Notes: generated by a model not told the origin, from the letters alone. A stretch of DNA of 64,000 bases from an uncultured beta proteobacterium (GCA_903885665.1 CAISJL010000185.1:24686-88685), one strand, 5' to 3'. Counted from the stretch's first letter, positions 1 to 9,078 are shown. Made by a program: numbers and translations.

Positions 1-160
1 TCTTGTTGGATTTTTTATCGGCCTTAGCATCATCCTTGGCTTCTGATTTCTTCTCCGCTGCAGAAACCTTTTGAGTGTCTTTTTCAGGCGCCTTATCCCC
101 AGCGTAAACCGATGCGCATGCAAACAAACCAGCTATCATGACTGCCATTAATTTTTTCAT
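1..160 (-). CDS. Secreted Lys/Ala-rich small protein (3' end cut by window edge)
   Basis: The minus strand opens with ATG at 158-160 behind a good ribosome site (GAGGAG, about 6 bases upstream). The first ~20 residues form a signal peptide (MKKLMAVMIAGLFACASVYA, then GDK). The visible mature part is almost entirely Lys, Ala, Asp, Glu and Ser, so it is probably a disordered, highly charged periplasmic protein. Such proteins are often annotated as hypothetical or acid-shock-like. No domain is visible and the C-terminus lies outside the window, so no function is assigned. Confidence 0.7.
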   Translation of the reverse strand, partial: MKKLMAVMIAGLFACASVYAGDKAPEKDTQKVSAAEKKSEAKDDAKADKKSNK

Positions 161-390
161 CACCATCTCCTCAACGTTAAAAAATATCAATGCTCATTAT
201 GTTGTATCTACATAACAACTCTTCCTACAAACACAATAACGCTGGAGATTTCAGCCTGGCTGACATGTTTTACAAAATAATAAAAATATTTATAAGCGTC
301 TTGAGTTTCAACACAACAATTGCGTAGTCAATGCCTAAACACCAAGAGCAGAGGGCCAATACTGGATTATCAGAAAATTGATTTAAGATA

Positions 391-420
391 ATTTTTATTT
401 ATTTTTATTTATTTTTTTAT
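391..420. repeat. AT-rich 10-bp tandem repeat (ATTTTTATTT)
   Basis: The unit ATTTTTATTT occurs twice, followed by a partial third copy, in the 280-base gap between the secreted protein and the deacetylase-family gene. It lies just downstream of the latter's stop codon. The rest of the gap is AT-rich with no gene visible. The run could act in transcript ending, but it has no GC-rich stem. Confidence 0.6.
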
Positions 421-439
421 AACTAAAAATAAAAAAGTA

Positions 440-1396
440 TTATTGTTCTGAAGCTTTTATAAAAGCGTTCAACACCCCACACCAACCCAACGCAAGATTT
501 TGACGATTGTAACCACCACCGCCAAAACCCATGATGCGTCCTTCGCAGAAGCGATTAGCCAAAGCACAGAGGCGTTTTGCAGCATATGCATGGACTGCTG
601 GAGTGTAAGATAAATGCGCCAACGGATCGCCCGCAATACTATCGGCACCCGCTTGGAAAATAATAAACTCGGGCTGATGCGCAATGAGGTGCGCCTCAAC
701 CTGCGCCCAAACTTGCCGAAACTGTTGATCATCTGCAGCTGGAGGCATCGGTATATTCAACTTCAATCCCAGCCCCTCAGCTTTACCGCGCTCGGATTCC
801 GCCCCAGTGCCGGGATACAAGAACCGTCCATCCTCATGAATGTCAGCATAAATTAAATGCGGATCTGCGGCATAGGGGTAATACAAGCCATCACCGTGAT
901 GCACATCGATATCGACATAAGCGATGCGCTCAATCCCATAACAGCTACGTAGGGTGTCTATCACCACACCACAATCATTAAAGACACAGAAGCCAGCGGC
1001 GTGCTCGCGAGTGGCGTGATGCAAACCGCCGATTGGCTGAAAGCTACGCAAAACCTCACCTGCCATGACTAACGACAAACCCTCGAGTGCTGCACCAACC
1101 ACATGGGCTGAAGCCTCATAGACGCCACTAAACGCTGGCGTATCTCCACCATCAATACTGCCATAGCCGGTCAAAGACAAATGCTGCACGCGCGCCACAT
1201 GCTCGCTGGTATGAAAACGACTAACTTCAGCAACTGTGGCCAGTCGCGACGGACAAATCAATACATCACGATCTAGCCCCTGCGCCCGGGCTTCACTCCA
1301 GAACGCCTGTTGACGGTCGACACCCCACGGATGACCATCGGGAAACCCATAGCCAGCAAGAAATTCATCTATATATAAGGCGACTTCATGGGCCAT
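440..1396 (-). CDS. Histone deacetylase family protein (AcuC/HDAC-like amidohydrolase)
   Basis: This 318-residue protein has the full arginase-deacetylase active site. His126-His127 form the charge-relay pair (GGLHHATREH). Asp164 and His166 in DIDVHHGDG, with Asp252 in GADSIAGDP, match the three zinc ligands. Tyr296 in FGGGGYNR matches the catalytic Tyr of class I/II deacetylases. Bacterial members remove acetyl groups from small molecules such as acetylpolyamines, or from proteins such as acetyl-CoA synthetase. The substrate cannot be read from the sequence. It is cytoplasmic, with no signal peptide. It lies 42 bases after the thioesterase gene on the same strand and may share its transcript. 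Confidence 0.93.
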   Translation of the reverse strand: MAHEVALYIDEFLAGYGFPDGHPWGVDRQQAFWSEARAQGLDRDVLICPSRLATVAEVSRFHTSEHVARVQHLSLTGYGSIDGGDTPAFSGVYEASAHVVGAALEGLSLVMAGEVLRSFQPIGGLHHATREHAAGFCVFNDCGVVIDTLRSCYGIERIAYVDIDVHHGDGLYYPYAADPHLIYADIHEDGRFLYPGTGAESERGKAEGLGLKLNIPMPPAADDQQFRQVWAQVEAHLIAHQPEFIIFQAGADSIAGDPLAHLSYTPAVHAYAAKRLCALANRFCEGRIMGFGGGGYNRQNLALGWCGVLNAFIKASEQ

Positions 1397-1438
1397 AGCA
1401 ATCTCACCAAGTGCTCAATGAGCGTCATTCTAGGGACA

Positions 1439-2434
1439 CTATTTATTCCGTTTAGAGGCGTGGGTGGTGACCACCTCAAATACCTTACGACCAGACTTAC
1501 CAATCACTTCGGTGCGCACAACAGCAACCAAACGCCCTTGATGCACAATCTTCGAGGTTACTTTTAAAACTCGACCCTCGCCTGGGCTGATAAACCACGC
1601 AGAAATTGCCGTCAATGCCCACTGGTCGGAGAGCGCAGCGATCGCATTCAAAGCCGCCAAGCTCAGCATAATGCCACCTTGAACATGACCGACACGATTA
1701 CCAATGTGCATACCGTTTTGCACTAAAGAGCGCACGCCACCGCGAATCGGTTTGGCTTGCACACCCCAAAACCAATCAACAAACGCACCCCCCTCAGTAG
1801 CGGATTGGGTTAAGGCTTGCTCTGCACGGGCTACTAATTTTTTCTCATCAGCAGTAAGTCGGCCTTTAGGAATTTCAGGTGTCGGACTCTGGCCGCGCTT
1901 ACGATGGGGTACCGGATACAAAGTCACCCCTTTAGGCGGCGGTAACACCATAAAAGTAGCCGAGCCTTGGCACACCACACCTGCGTCGCCAAGAATACTC
2001 ACAGTACTCATGCCTTGGCGACCATTCACATCTTGCACAAAACCGTGCATGGCCCCTCGCGCAATCACGCGGCCCACCCGCGGCACGCCTGAGAACTGCA
2101 AGTTCATCGTTACCGTAGCCAAGCGGGTAAACGGCTCTAAACCCGCACGAATCACGCCTGACATCGCCAAGTCAGCCAATATCGCTAAGCCACCCATACT
2201 GAGCTGGCCACTATGGTCGGCGCAATGTGGTGCGACATCTACCGAGAGCTCAGCGCACTCTGGATCAACATGATCAAAAGACAAATCGAGGAAGTTTCCA
2301 GAAAAGTGATACCCGGGCTCGCGATTGAGCGCAATGCCTCGTAACACTTGGGCACGGATGAAATCAGCAGTCTGGAGGGCGGGTGTAGATTGTGACGATG
2401 ACACCGGCATCGTATTTGTATTAAATGTGTTCAT
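1439..2434 (-). CDS. Double-hotdog acyl-CoA thioesterase-like protein
   Basis: About 331 residues containing two hotdog-type halves. Each has a GGLAILADLAMS- or GGIMLSLAALNA-like central helix, as in PaaI/4HBT thioesterases (first half about residues 25-165, second about 210-325). Proteins of this kind usually hydrolyse acyl-CoA thioesters. The Asp of the first helix (LADLA) is a candidate catalytic residue; the second helix lacks an acidic residue, so one half may be structural. The reading frame extends 13 codons further upstream, but the ATG at 2432-2434 (MNTFNTNT) gives a more natural start. No strong ribosome site distinguishes the starts. The substrate is unknown. Confidence 0.75.
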   Translation of the reverse strand: MNTFNTNTMPVSSSQSTPALQTADFIRAQVLRGIALNREPGYHFSGNFLDLSFDHVDPECAELSVDVAPHCADHSGQLSMGGLAILADLAMSGVIRAGLEPFTRLATVTMNLQFSGVPRVGRVIARGAMHGFVQDVNGRQGMSTVSILGDAGVVCQGSATFMVLPPPKGVTLYPVPHRKRGQSPTPEIPKGRLTADEKKLVARAEQALTQSATEGGAFVDWFWGVQAKPIRGGVRSLVQNGMHIGNRVGHVQGGIMLSLAALNAIAALSDQWALTAISAWFISPGEGRVLKVTSKIVHQGRLVAVVRTEVIGKSGRKVFEVVTTHASKRNK

Positions 2435-2514
2435 ATTCGCATTGTAGCAAAAGACTTTACGGTAACGCCGCAAGAAGTATATAACTTACTGATAAATATA
2501 TACTTTTATTGATT

Positions 2515-3486
2515 TTAAAGTGATTTTTTAAGGATGCATGGAGGAGCACACTCGGCATCCGCAGCCTGCGCTAACACCTCACCCACCGCTGCGAGATCTG
2601 CCACAGATGCGACGCCTTGCACTTTGGCCAGATCCAAAGCTACCACGCTTAAAGCTTGATAAATCGCCGCTACCGCAGGATCTAGCGGCCGCAACAAGGT
2701 CAATTGCTGCGCCACAACGCCCGCATCCCCGCGCGCGACTGGCCCCGTTAACGCGCGCGCTGCTCCCAATCGATTGGCATGACTAAGCGTTTCTTGCATT
2801 AACGGGGTTAACAAAGCCATTCCAGCATTACGCTTAATACCAGCCAATTGGTAAGTGCGCAAACCTGCCTCAATGAGTGCAGTCAAACCGTTGCACACCA
2901 GCACACTCGCGGTGTGATACCGTAATTTCTGTTCAGCGCTCAATATGGCGCAGCGCGCTCCCAAGCTGATGAATAAAGGCTGCACAACTGCCAAAGCAGC
3001 TGCATCGCCCTCAAGCGCACAAAACGTACCGGCAAAAGTATCTGCGGCAGTCAGTGCATCGGCAACACTTTTTAGCGGATGAACACTAGCGATCAAGGCG
3101 CCTTGAGCTTGCAATGGTGCCAGTACCGCCGAACCCAAAGCACCACTGCAATGTATGACCACATCTCCAGCGCGCACCAGTGCAGCCTTAGCCAACTGCG
3201 CTGCCAGCGGTGCAATCTGTGCATCTGGCGTAGTCACCAACCACAGACGGGCGGGACGCATCGACGTGATATCAGTAACCGCTATTCCGCTGCCGATTTG
3301 AGTCACTGCGGCTTGCGTTCGAGATCGATCTCGTCCCAACACATCTTGGACCTGCGCCACGCCATGCCAGCGACACAAAAGACCAATTAAACATCCCACT
3401 CGACCTGCACCAATCACATTCAACGTGCGCTTCGCATTACGATCTTCTATCGGCATCTTCTCTTGCATTGGCATCTTTTCTTCCAT
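2515..3486 (-). CDS. Rossmann-like/DUF2520 oxidoreductase-like protein
   Basis: A 323-residue cytoplasmic protein. After a ~20-residue N-terminal tail comes a dinucleotide-binding beta-alpha-beta fold (NVIGAGRVGCLIG). The C-terminal half is helical and typical of DUF2520 (SVHPLKSVAD, then a helical domain around residues 185-300). The family resembles F420-dependent NADP reductase and ketopantoate-reductase-like enzymes; no substrate is established. The N-terminus is built from a duplicated 18-bp unit (MEEKMP-MQEKMP), so the true start could be any of the Met codons at residues 1, 6, 8 or 12. It diverges from the metallo-beta-lactamase gene. Confidence 0.8.
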   Translation of the reverse strand: MEEKMPMQEKMPIEDRNAKRTLNVIGAGRVGCLIGLLCRWHGVAQVQDVLGRDRSRTQAAVTQIGSGIAVTDITSMRPARLWLVTTPDAQIAPLAAQLAKAALVRAGDVVIHCSGALGSAVLAPLQAQGALIASVHPLKSVADALTAADTFAGTFCALEGDAAALAVVQPLFISLGARCAILSAEQKLRYHTASVLVCNGLTALIEAGLRTYQLAGIKRNAGMALLTPLMQETLSHANRLGAARALTGPVARGDAGVVAQQLTLLRPLDPAVAAIYQALSVVALDLAKVQGVASVADLAAVGEVLAQAADAECAPPCILKKSL

Positions 3487-3487
3487 T
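3452..3487. repeat. 18-bp tandem duplication at the DUF2520 N-terminus
   Basis: Positions 3452-3469 and 3470-3487 are near-identical 18-mers beginning GGCATCTT. They encode the repeated hexapeptide (M)EEKMP/MQEKMP at the very start of the DUF2520 protein. A third, diverged copy may lie at the IEDRNA residues. Confidence 0.7.
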
Positions 3488-3670
3488 TACTGTATACCTG
3501 ACGCTCATCATCTTACAAAACAAACTATCCGCCTAAATCAATGCGCGGGATGGCTAGTGTATACTTTCCGAAAACCACACGGACAGACGCCTTCAACGAT
3601 CCGTAATTACAATGTGTTATACCTGGCCTCATTACCACTATCTACCACCATCGCCTCGAGGAGACTACCG

Positions 3671-4603
3671 ATGATGATCCACAATCGATTAATACACGTG
3701 CTCTACGCAGTCATCACTACAGCACTTACTACATTATTACTCTCAACCACAGTTTTCGCACAAGCGCCTGCGACCTATCGTCAGCTACCAATCACTATCG
3801 AAGGCTACGCCAAACCTTTCCCCCCAGTGCATATCATCAGCAATCTTTATTATGTCGGCACCTATGACCTCGCGGTGTATTTGATCACCACAAGTAATGG
3901 TCATATCCTAATCAACACCGGCGTCAATAATTCCACTGCCCCAATCAAAGCCAACATTGAAGCGCTTGGCTTTAAGTTCTCCGACATCAAACTACTCTTA
4001 GGCACGCACGGTCACTGGGATCATGTCGCCGCCATGGCAGAGATCAAGCGTATGACTGGTGCACCGATGATGATGCATGAGGACGATGCAGAATTACTAG
4101 AGACTGGCGGTGGCTACGACTTCCGTTTCCCCCAGGGGCGCGGTGCAATCTATGAACCAATCAAAGTTGATCGTCGGCTCAAAGATGGCGACACCATCCG
4201 ACAAGGCGATGTCGAATTAACCATTCATCATCATCCGGGCCATACCAAAGGGTCTAGCAGCTTTACCTACACCACACAAGAAAACGGTCGTCCATATCAA
4301 GTGCTGATTATCAACATGGGTACCATTAACCCTGGGGTGAATGTTGGCTTTATGCCTGGCTTCCCCAAAATCACCGACGCTTACGCCACCACACTGACTA
4401 AACAAAAACAAATGCGCCCAGATGTCTGGGTATCCTCCCATGCCGGGCATTTTAATATGCACGACAAATACAAGCCGGGCGATGCCTACGATCCAAACCG
4501 ATTTGTCGATCCTGCAGGCTACTTAGCCAAAGTAGAGCGCTACGAAAAACTCTATCTAGAGCAGCTGCAAAAAGATCGCGCAACTGCCAAGCCTTCAAAC
4601 TAA
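3671..4603 (+). CDS. Subclass B3-like metallo-beta-lactamase-fold hydrolase, exported
   Basis: Start ATG at 3671 lies 7 bases after a GAGGAG ribosome site; upstream in-frame sequence has no comparable site. The 310-residue product has a signal peptide (cleavage near VFAQ-APA). Its zinc ligands are laid out as in B3 enzymes: His113, His115, Asp117 and His118 (THGHWDHV), His191 (HHPGHTKGSS) and His257 (SSHAGHF). A position usually Asp in the family (LIDGG-like) is Asn here (LINTG), and the serine that positions beta-lactams in B3 enzymes is not evident. It may therefore hydrolyse something other than beta-lactams. It is followed after 7 bases by an ABC exporter operon. A possible -10 box TATACT lies at 3560-3565. 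Confidence 0.85.
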   Translation: MMIHNRLIHVLYAVITTALTTLLLSTTVFAQAPATYRQLPITIEGYAKPFPPVHIISNLYYVGTYDLAVYLITTSNGHILINTGVNNSTAPIKANIEALGFKFSDIKLLLGTHGHWDHVAAMAEIKRMTGAPMMMHEDDAELLETGGGYDFRFPQGRGAIYEPIKVDRRLKDGDTIRQGDVELTIHHHPGHTKGSSSFTYTTQENGRPYQVLIINMGTINPGVNVGFMPGFPKITDAYATTLTKQKQMRPDVWVSSHAGHFNMHDKYKPGDAYDPNRFVDPAGYLAKVERYEKLYLEQLQKDRATAKPSN

Positions 4604-4610
4604 TTCTCCG

Positions 4611-5333
4611 ATGATATCTGCTCAAGCCATCATTGAGCTGCGCAACCTACACTACACATGGCCGGGGCAAAACAGCCCCTGCTTAGTGATTGAAACGCTC
4701 ACCATCCACACAGGTGAGAGAATTTTCTTACACGGCCCTAGTGGTAGCGGCAAAAGTACATTACTCGGAATGCTCGGTGCGGTGCACACCCCGCAAGCTG
4801 GTGAATTGCGGGTGCTGGGTGAATCACTGCCCACCCTGCCTGCGACTCAGCGCGACCGCTTTCGTGCCGATCACATTGGTTTTATCTTTCAATTATTTAA
4901 TCTGGTGCCGTATTTATCGGTGATCGATAACGTTATTCTACCCACCCACTTCTCTGATAGACGGCGTAAACTTGCCACTCCCGAACGCGCCACTGTAGAG
5001 GCCGAAGCAACACGCCTGCTAACGCGCTTACATATCGACCAACACTTATGGCAACGCCCCGTCACTACGCTCAGCGTGGGTCAACAACAACGAGTTGCTG
5101 CAGCCCGCGCACTCATCGGCCAACCTGAAATACTCATTGCTGACGAACCCACTTCAGCGCTGGATGCAGCCCTCCAAGAAGATTTCCTAACACTATTAAT
5201 GCATGAGTGTGCAACTGCTGGCTCCACCCTAATTTGCGTCAGTCACGATCAACGGCTTGCCGCAAACTTTGACCGTAGTATAGATCTAGCCACTTTAAAC
5301 CATGCCGCTACCAGGGCATCCCACAGCGTATGA
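4611..5333 (+). CDS. ABC transporter ATP-binding protein (LolD/MacB type)
   Basis: The 240-residue ATPase has a Walker A GPSGSGKST, a Q-loop in FQLFNLVPYLSV, the signature LSVGQQQR, a Walker B ILIADEPTSALD and the switch His in CVSHD. The Q-loop and signature are typical of the LolD/MacB/HrtA group, whose ATPases work with FtsX-type permeases rather than with solute-import complexes. The signature has Val instead of the usual Gly (LSGGQQQR). Its stop overlaps the permease start by four bases (ATGA), which indicates translational coupling. The cargo is unknown. Confidence 0.92.
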   Translation: MISAQAIIELRNLHYTWPGQNSPCLVIETLTIHTGERIFLHGPSGSGKSTLLGMLGAVHTPQAGELRVLGESLPTLPATQRDRFRADHIGFIFQLFNLVPYLSVIDNVILPTHFSDRRRKLATPERATVEAEATRLLTRLHIDQHLWQRPVTTLSVGQQQRVAAARALIGQPEILIADEPTSALDAALQEDFLTLLMHECATAGSTLICVSHDQRLAANFDRSIDLATLNHAATRASHSV

Positions 5334-6592
5334 AGCACTTAATACAATTGGCCAGCCGCAGCGCGTGGAATCGGCGCCTGACACTTGGCTTAACATTGGC
5401 GGCCATCGCCTTTAGCACGCTACTGCTGTTAGGCGTAGAACGACTACGTCAAGATGCCCGTGAAAATTTCGCCCTGTCTGTATCTGGCACAGACCTGATT
5501 ATTGGGGCTAGAACCAGTAGCGTGCAATTGCTTCTACACGCCATATTTCATATCGGTGCTACCACCACTAATATGCGATGGTCCAGCTATCAGGAGCTGT
5601 CGACACATCCACTAGTCGCATGGACCATACCCATTACACTAGGGGATTCGTTTCACGGCTATCCCGTACTTGGCACCACAAGCGCCTACTTTGAACATTT
5701 TCAATATGGCCATAAGCAAGCATTACAATTCAATACGGGCGCGCCATTCAAGCAACTGTTCGAAGTGGTGCTGGGCGCGCAAGCTGCCGCACAACTCCAA
5801 TTAAGAGTAGGGGCACAAATCACCTTACAACACGGCTCAGGTGATCTCGCACACGCCGAACACGCAGACAAACCCTTTACCGTGACTGGCATCTTAGCGC
5901 CAACTGGCACACCGGTTGATCGCACCATACACATCCCCATTGAAGCCATCGAAGCGATTCATCTTGACTGGCAAGGTGGCGCACCAATACCTGGAGTCAG
6001 CATCAGTCCTGAGCACGTGCGTAAATTTGACCTCACTCCCAAAACCATAACCGCAATATTGGTGGGACTGAAACAACGCGCCGCGGTATTTCGTATGCAA
6101 CGCTGGGTCAACACCTACCCAGCCGATGCCTTAATCGGCATCATGCCAGCACTGGCACTCGATGAACTATGGCAGGTAGTCAGCGTAGTCGAGCGATTGT
6201 TACTCGCGGTCTCAACTATGGTCGTCATCGTAGGTTTGATTGGACTACTTGCAGTCATCTTGGCCAGCTTAAACGAACGACGACGTGAACTCGCGATCTT
6301 GCGCTCAGTCGGCGCTAGCCCGCGCGACTTATTTATTTTGTTAACGCTTGAGGGGCTAGGTATTACGGTAGTCGGTGCACTCAGCGGTGTCGCCCTCCTG
6401 ACCCTGCTGACAATCAGCCTCAGTCCTTGGCTACAATCACACTATGGTTTAGTAATTACATTACGCTGGCTCAATATGAATGAAATCGCCCTAGTCATTG
6501 GTATTATTAGCATCGGACTACTCGCTAGTATCATCCCAGGTTATCGCGCCTATCGGATGTCGCTGGCCGATGGTCTCACTCCACGTCTCTAA
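5330..6592 (+). CDS. FtsX-like ABC transporter permease
   Basis: A 420-residue permease with the MacB/LolC layout: one N-terminal membrane helix (about residues 17-36), a large periplasmic domain of about 250 residues, then three helices (about 288-313, 335-365 and 386-403). The cytoplasmic loop after the second helix has the family motif ERRRELAILRSVGAS. The last helix is followed by PGYRAYRMSLADGL, also typical. Such permeases act by mechanotransmission on lipids, lipoproteins or periplasmic partners and do not form a channel. It is translationally coupled to the ATPase upstream and is followed 8 bases later by the DUF3299 gene. Confidence 0.92.
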   Translation: MKHLIQLASRSAWNRRLTLGLTLAAIAFSTLLLLGVERLRQDARENFALSVSGTDLIIGARTSSVQLLLHAIFHIGATTTNMRWSSYQELSTHPLVAWTIPITLGDSFHGYPVLGTTSAYFEHFQYGHKQALQFNTGAPFKQLFEVVLGAQAAAQLQLRVGAQITLQHGSGDLAHAEHADKPFTVTGILAPTGTPVDRTIHIPIEAIEAIHLDWQGGAPIPGVSISPEHVRKFDLTPKTITAILVGLKQRAAVFRMQRWVNTYPADALIGIMPALALDELWQVVSVVERLLLAVSTMVVIVGLIGLLAVILASLNERRRELAILRSVGASPRDLFILLTLEGLGITVVGALSGVALLTLLTISLSPWLQSHYGLVITLRWLNMNEIALVIGIISIGLLASIIPGYRAYRMSLADGLTPRL

Positions 6593-6600
6593 GGACGACC

Positions 6601-7347
6601 ATGATTCGATTCCCTTTGCTATACCGCTTATTACAATACTTACTACAACACTTACCTCAATACTTACCACAACACCTCCTACAGCGCTTACTTAGGCGCT
6701 TACTTAGGCACTTACTACATCACTTAATACATCACTTAATACATCACACCAAACTCACCCGATTGATGCTACTGATACTGTGTGGCGGCTTAATTCATGT
6801 GCACCCTGGCGTCCTGATTAATGAGAGTATCGCAGGAGGGCGTGTTGAATATCGGGTTGGTGAACGCTTAGCACCGACTAAAAAACCTAGCACCAGCGCC
6901 TTTAAAGACACGGCTTGGGATGACCTCATGCCCAAAGATTGGAACCCGGGCAAAGCATTCAACGCCCTGAATTTAAGCGCCCTTGATGACGCTGATCCGC
7001 GTGCTGCTAAAGCGCTCTCGCAACTACAAACTGCACTCGATAATGCGCCCGTGGTTAGCGCACTCAATGGCGCGAGAATCCGTATCCCTGGCTTCTTGGT
7101 GCCTCTAGAGAATCAGCGTGGTGAAATTACTGAATTTTTATTGGTGCCCTACTTCGGCGCTTGCGTACACACACCACCCCCACCCGCTAATCAAATTATT
7201 CATGTGTTCCCAAACAAACCCATCAAAAATGACATGATGGAAGCCGTCTGGGTCAGCGGCATTTTAGAGACTACCCGCTCTAACACCGGCTTAGGTGCAG
7301 CTGGCTATCGACTCAAGGCCGAACTGGTTGCCCCCTATCAGCGTTAG
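6601..7347 (+). CDS. DUF3299 protein with a repeat-encoded Leu/His-rich N-terminus
   Basis: The C-terminal half (about residues 95-247) is a DUF3299 domain, recognisable by AWDDLMPKDW, IPGFLVPLE, EFLLVPYFGACVHTPPPP and a C-terminal VWVSGILE segment. These proteins are usually exported and encoded with FtsX-type ABC systems, as here; the role is not established. The first ~50 residues are unusual: ten four-residue units such as LLQH, LLRR and LIHH, encoded by a 12-bp repeat. The start at 6601 has an AAGGA ribosome site 5 bases upstream. An internal Met at 6766, followed by a short hydrophobic segment, is an alternative start that would remove the repeat. Confidence 0.82.
   Translation: MIRFPLLYRLLQYLLQHLPQYLPQHLLQRLLRRLLRHLLHHLIHHLIHHTKLTRLMLLILCGGLIHVHPGVLINESIAGGRVEYRVGERLAPTKKPSTSAFKDTAWDDLMPKDWNPGKAFNALNLSALDDADPRAAKALSQLQTALDNAPVVSALNGARIRIPGFLVPLENQRGEITEFLLVPYFGACVHTPPPPANQIIHVFPNKPIKNDMMEAVWVSGILETTRSNTGLGAAGYRLKAELVAPYQR
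6628..6747 (+). repeat. 12-bp minisatellite, ten units, in coding frame
   Basis: Ten consecutive 12-bp units of the form TTA-CTA-CAN-CAC run from 6628 to 6747. They encode LLQY, LLQH, LPQY, LPQH, LLQR, LLRR, LLRH, LLHH, LIHH, LIHH. The last two units are identical and neighbouring units differ by only a few bases, as expected from slippage. Because 12 is a multiple of three, copy-number change would keep the frame. Confidence 0.92.
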
Positions 7348-7425
7348 ACACCTCTGTTCAATAACCGTCGGAATTGCTTAGCATTCCGCTGTCAACCAAC
7401 AACCTTAAAGATTCGTTGAACGATC

Positions 7426-8973
7426 ATGACTACCCATCGCCGAGACTTCCTGCGTTATAGCGCAGCACTGAGCATCGCCGCACTACTGCCGCAACGGGTG
7501 ATTGCTCAGCCACGCTTTGAGACCAATCCATTCACTCTTGGTGTCGCTTCGGGGCTGCCCCAGCCCGAACAAATCGTGCTGTGGACGCGACTAGCGCCCG
7601 ACCCCTTAAATGGAGGCGGCATGCCCAATGCCGCTGTTAATGTAGGTTGGGAGATCGCTAGTGATGAGCAGTTTCGCAACATTGTCGATCGCGGCGAGGT
7701 GCTGGCTACACCACAATCCGCCCACGCTGTTCACGTCACGGCCCGCCGTCTATTGCCGTTTCGCTGGTATTGGTATCGCTTTATGGCGGGAGACGCCATT
7801 AGTACTATTGGCCGCACGCGCACCGCCCCTGCTGCCAATGATATGGTTAGCACACTACAACTAGCCCTTGCCTCCTGCCAACATTACGAACACGGTTACT
7901 TCAGTGCGTATCGCGATATGTTGCAACATCCTATCGATTGTTTTATTCATGTCGGTGATTACATCTATGAAAGCTCATGGGGTCGCAATGGCGTGCGCAG
8001 CCATCACAGCAAGGAGCCCTACACCTTAAACGATTATCGCAATCGCTATGCACAATACCGCCTAGACCCACAGTTGCAAGCCGCACACGCGGCGTGCCCG
8101 TGGTTAGTCATTTGGGATGATCACGAAGTCGATAACGACTACGCGAACGATCGCTCGCAAGATCTTGATCCACCTGCCGCCTTCTTACGACGGCGCGCTG
8201 CTGCCTATCAAGCATATTACGAACATATGCCGCTCGCGCCACAGCAATATCAAGGTGGCCCCAATTTAAAGATTTATGGCGCTCATCAATTTGGTCAGTT
8301 AGCACAAATTCAATTACTCGATATGCGGCAATATCGTGACTATCACGTTTGCTCACGCCCTGGGCGTGGTGGTGGCAATCAGGTAGACATCAACGACTGT
8401 CCCGAACGCCTGCAGCCCGGCCGCAGCTTACTCGGTGCCACACAAGAACAATGGCTCACCCAATCCCTGTCACAATCCAGTGCACGTTGGAATGTGATTG
8501 CACAAACCACCCTGGTGGCGCAATCAAACCGTGCCACCACCCAAGGTCGTGCGATCTATACCGATGGCTGGGATGGTTATCCCTTGGCGCGCGAAAAACT
8601 CTTGAATACCATTACGCAAACGCAAATTCGAAACCCTATCGTCATTGGTGGCGACGTGCACATGGCAGTTGCCAGCGACTTAAAGATTGATTTTGAAAAT
8701 CCCCGCAGCGCCGTGATTGCCAGTGAATTTGTGACCAGTTCGATTACCGCCTACGGCCCAAGCCAACGCCGCACAGAGGCGCTCGTTGCGAATAATCCGC
8801 ATATTCATTTTGCCAATGGCACACAACGCGGTTACACCCAATTCACCATCACCCCTAAACAATGGGAGACTCGTTATCGGGCAGTCACCAACCCGCGCGA
8901 TCCGCAATCTGAGGCCTACGAGTTAGCTCGATATACGGTAGTCGATGGCCGCGCTGGTCCGCAGCGCGGGTAA
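7426..8973 (+). CDS. phoD: Alkaline phosphatase D (PhoD family), Tat-exported
   Basis: A 515-residue PhoD-type phosphodiesterase/phosphatase. The N-terminus has a twin-arginine signal (HRRDFLRYS, then a hydrophobic stretch ending near IAQ), so it is exported folded with its metals. A fibronectin-like PhoD N domain (about residues 35-130) is followed by the metallophosphatase domain with conserved motifs LASCQHYEHGYFSAYRD, HVGDYIYE, WDDHEVDNDY and GGDVHM. Family enzymes use iron and calcium to release phosphate from phosphodiesters and monoesters. It is 78 bases after the DUF3299 gene on the same strand. No Pho box was identified. Confidence 0.95.
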   Translation: MTTHRRDFLRYSAALSIAALLPQRVIAQPRFETNPFTLGVASGLPQPEQIVLWTRLAPDPLNGGGMPNAAVNVGWEIASDEQFRNIVDRGEVLATPQSAHAVHVTARRLLPFRWYWYRFMAGDAISTIGRTRTAPAANDMVSTLQLALASCQHYEHGYFSAYRDMLQHPIDCFIHVGDYIYESSWGRNGVRSHHSKEPYTLNDYRNRYAQYRLDPQLQAAHAACPWLVIWDDHEVDNDYANDRSQDLDPPAAFLRRRAAAYQAYYEHMPLAPQQYQGGPNLKIYGAHQFGQLAQIQLLDMRQYRDYHVCSRPGRGGGNQVDINDCPERLQPGRSLLGATQEQWLTQSLSQSSARWNVIAQTTLVAQSNRATTQGRAIYTDGWDGYPLAREKLLNTITQTQIRNPIVIGGDVHMAVASDLKIDFENPRSAVIASEFVTSSITAYGPSQRRTEALVANNPHIHFANGTQRGYTQFTITPKQWETRYRAVTNPRDPQSEAYELARYTVVDGRAGPQRG

Positions 8974-9014
8974 GCGGCACAGCACTAAAAACTTACCCAG
9001 AATTACAATGTCTC

Positions 9015-9070
9015 AGCTTAAAAGCTGTGAAGCTTAAAACACTGAGGCTTAAATTAGTGCGGCTTAAAGA
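9015..9070. repeat. Imperfect ~16-bp repeat around GCTTAAA
   Basis: The heptamer GCTTAAA recurs four times at intervals of about 15-17 bases in the gap after phoD, giving an imperfect ~16-bp tandem repeat. It sits between two converging genes, and no protein-coding potential is visible. Confidence 0.55.
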
Positions 9071-9078
9071 AATATACA

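Noticed and set aside
3671..4603. Beta-lactam resistance gene
   Set aside because: Zinc ligands fit the B3 fold, but the Asn for Asp change, missing substrate Ser and operon context do not support lactamase activity.
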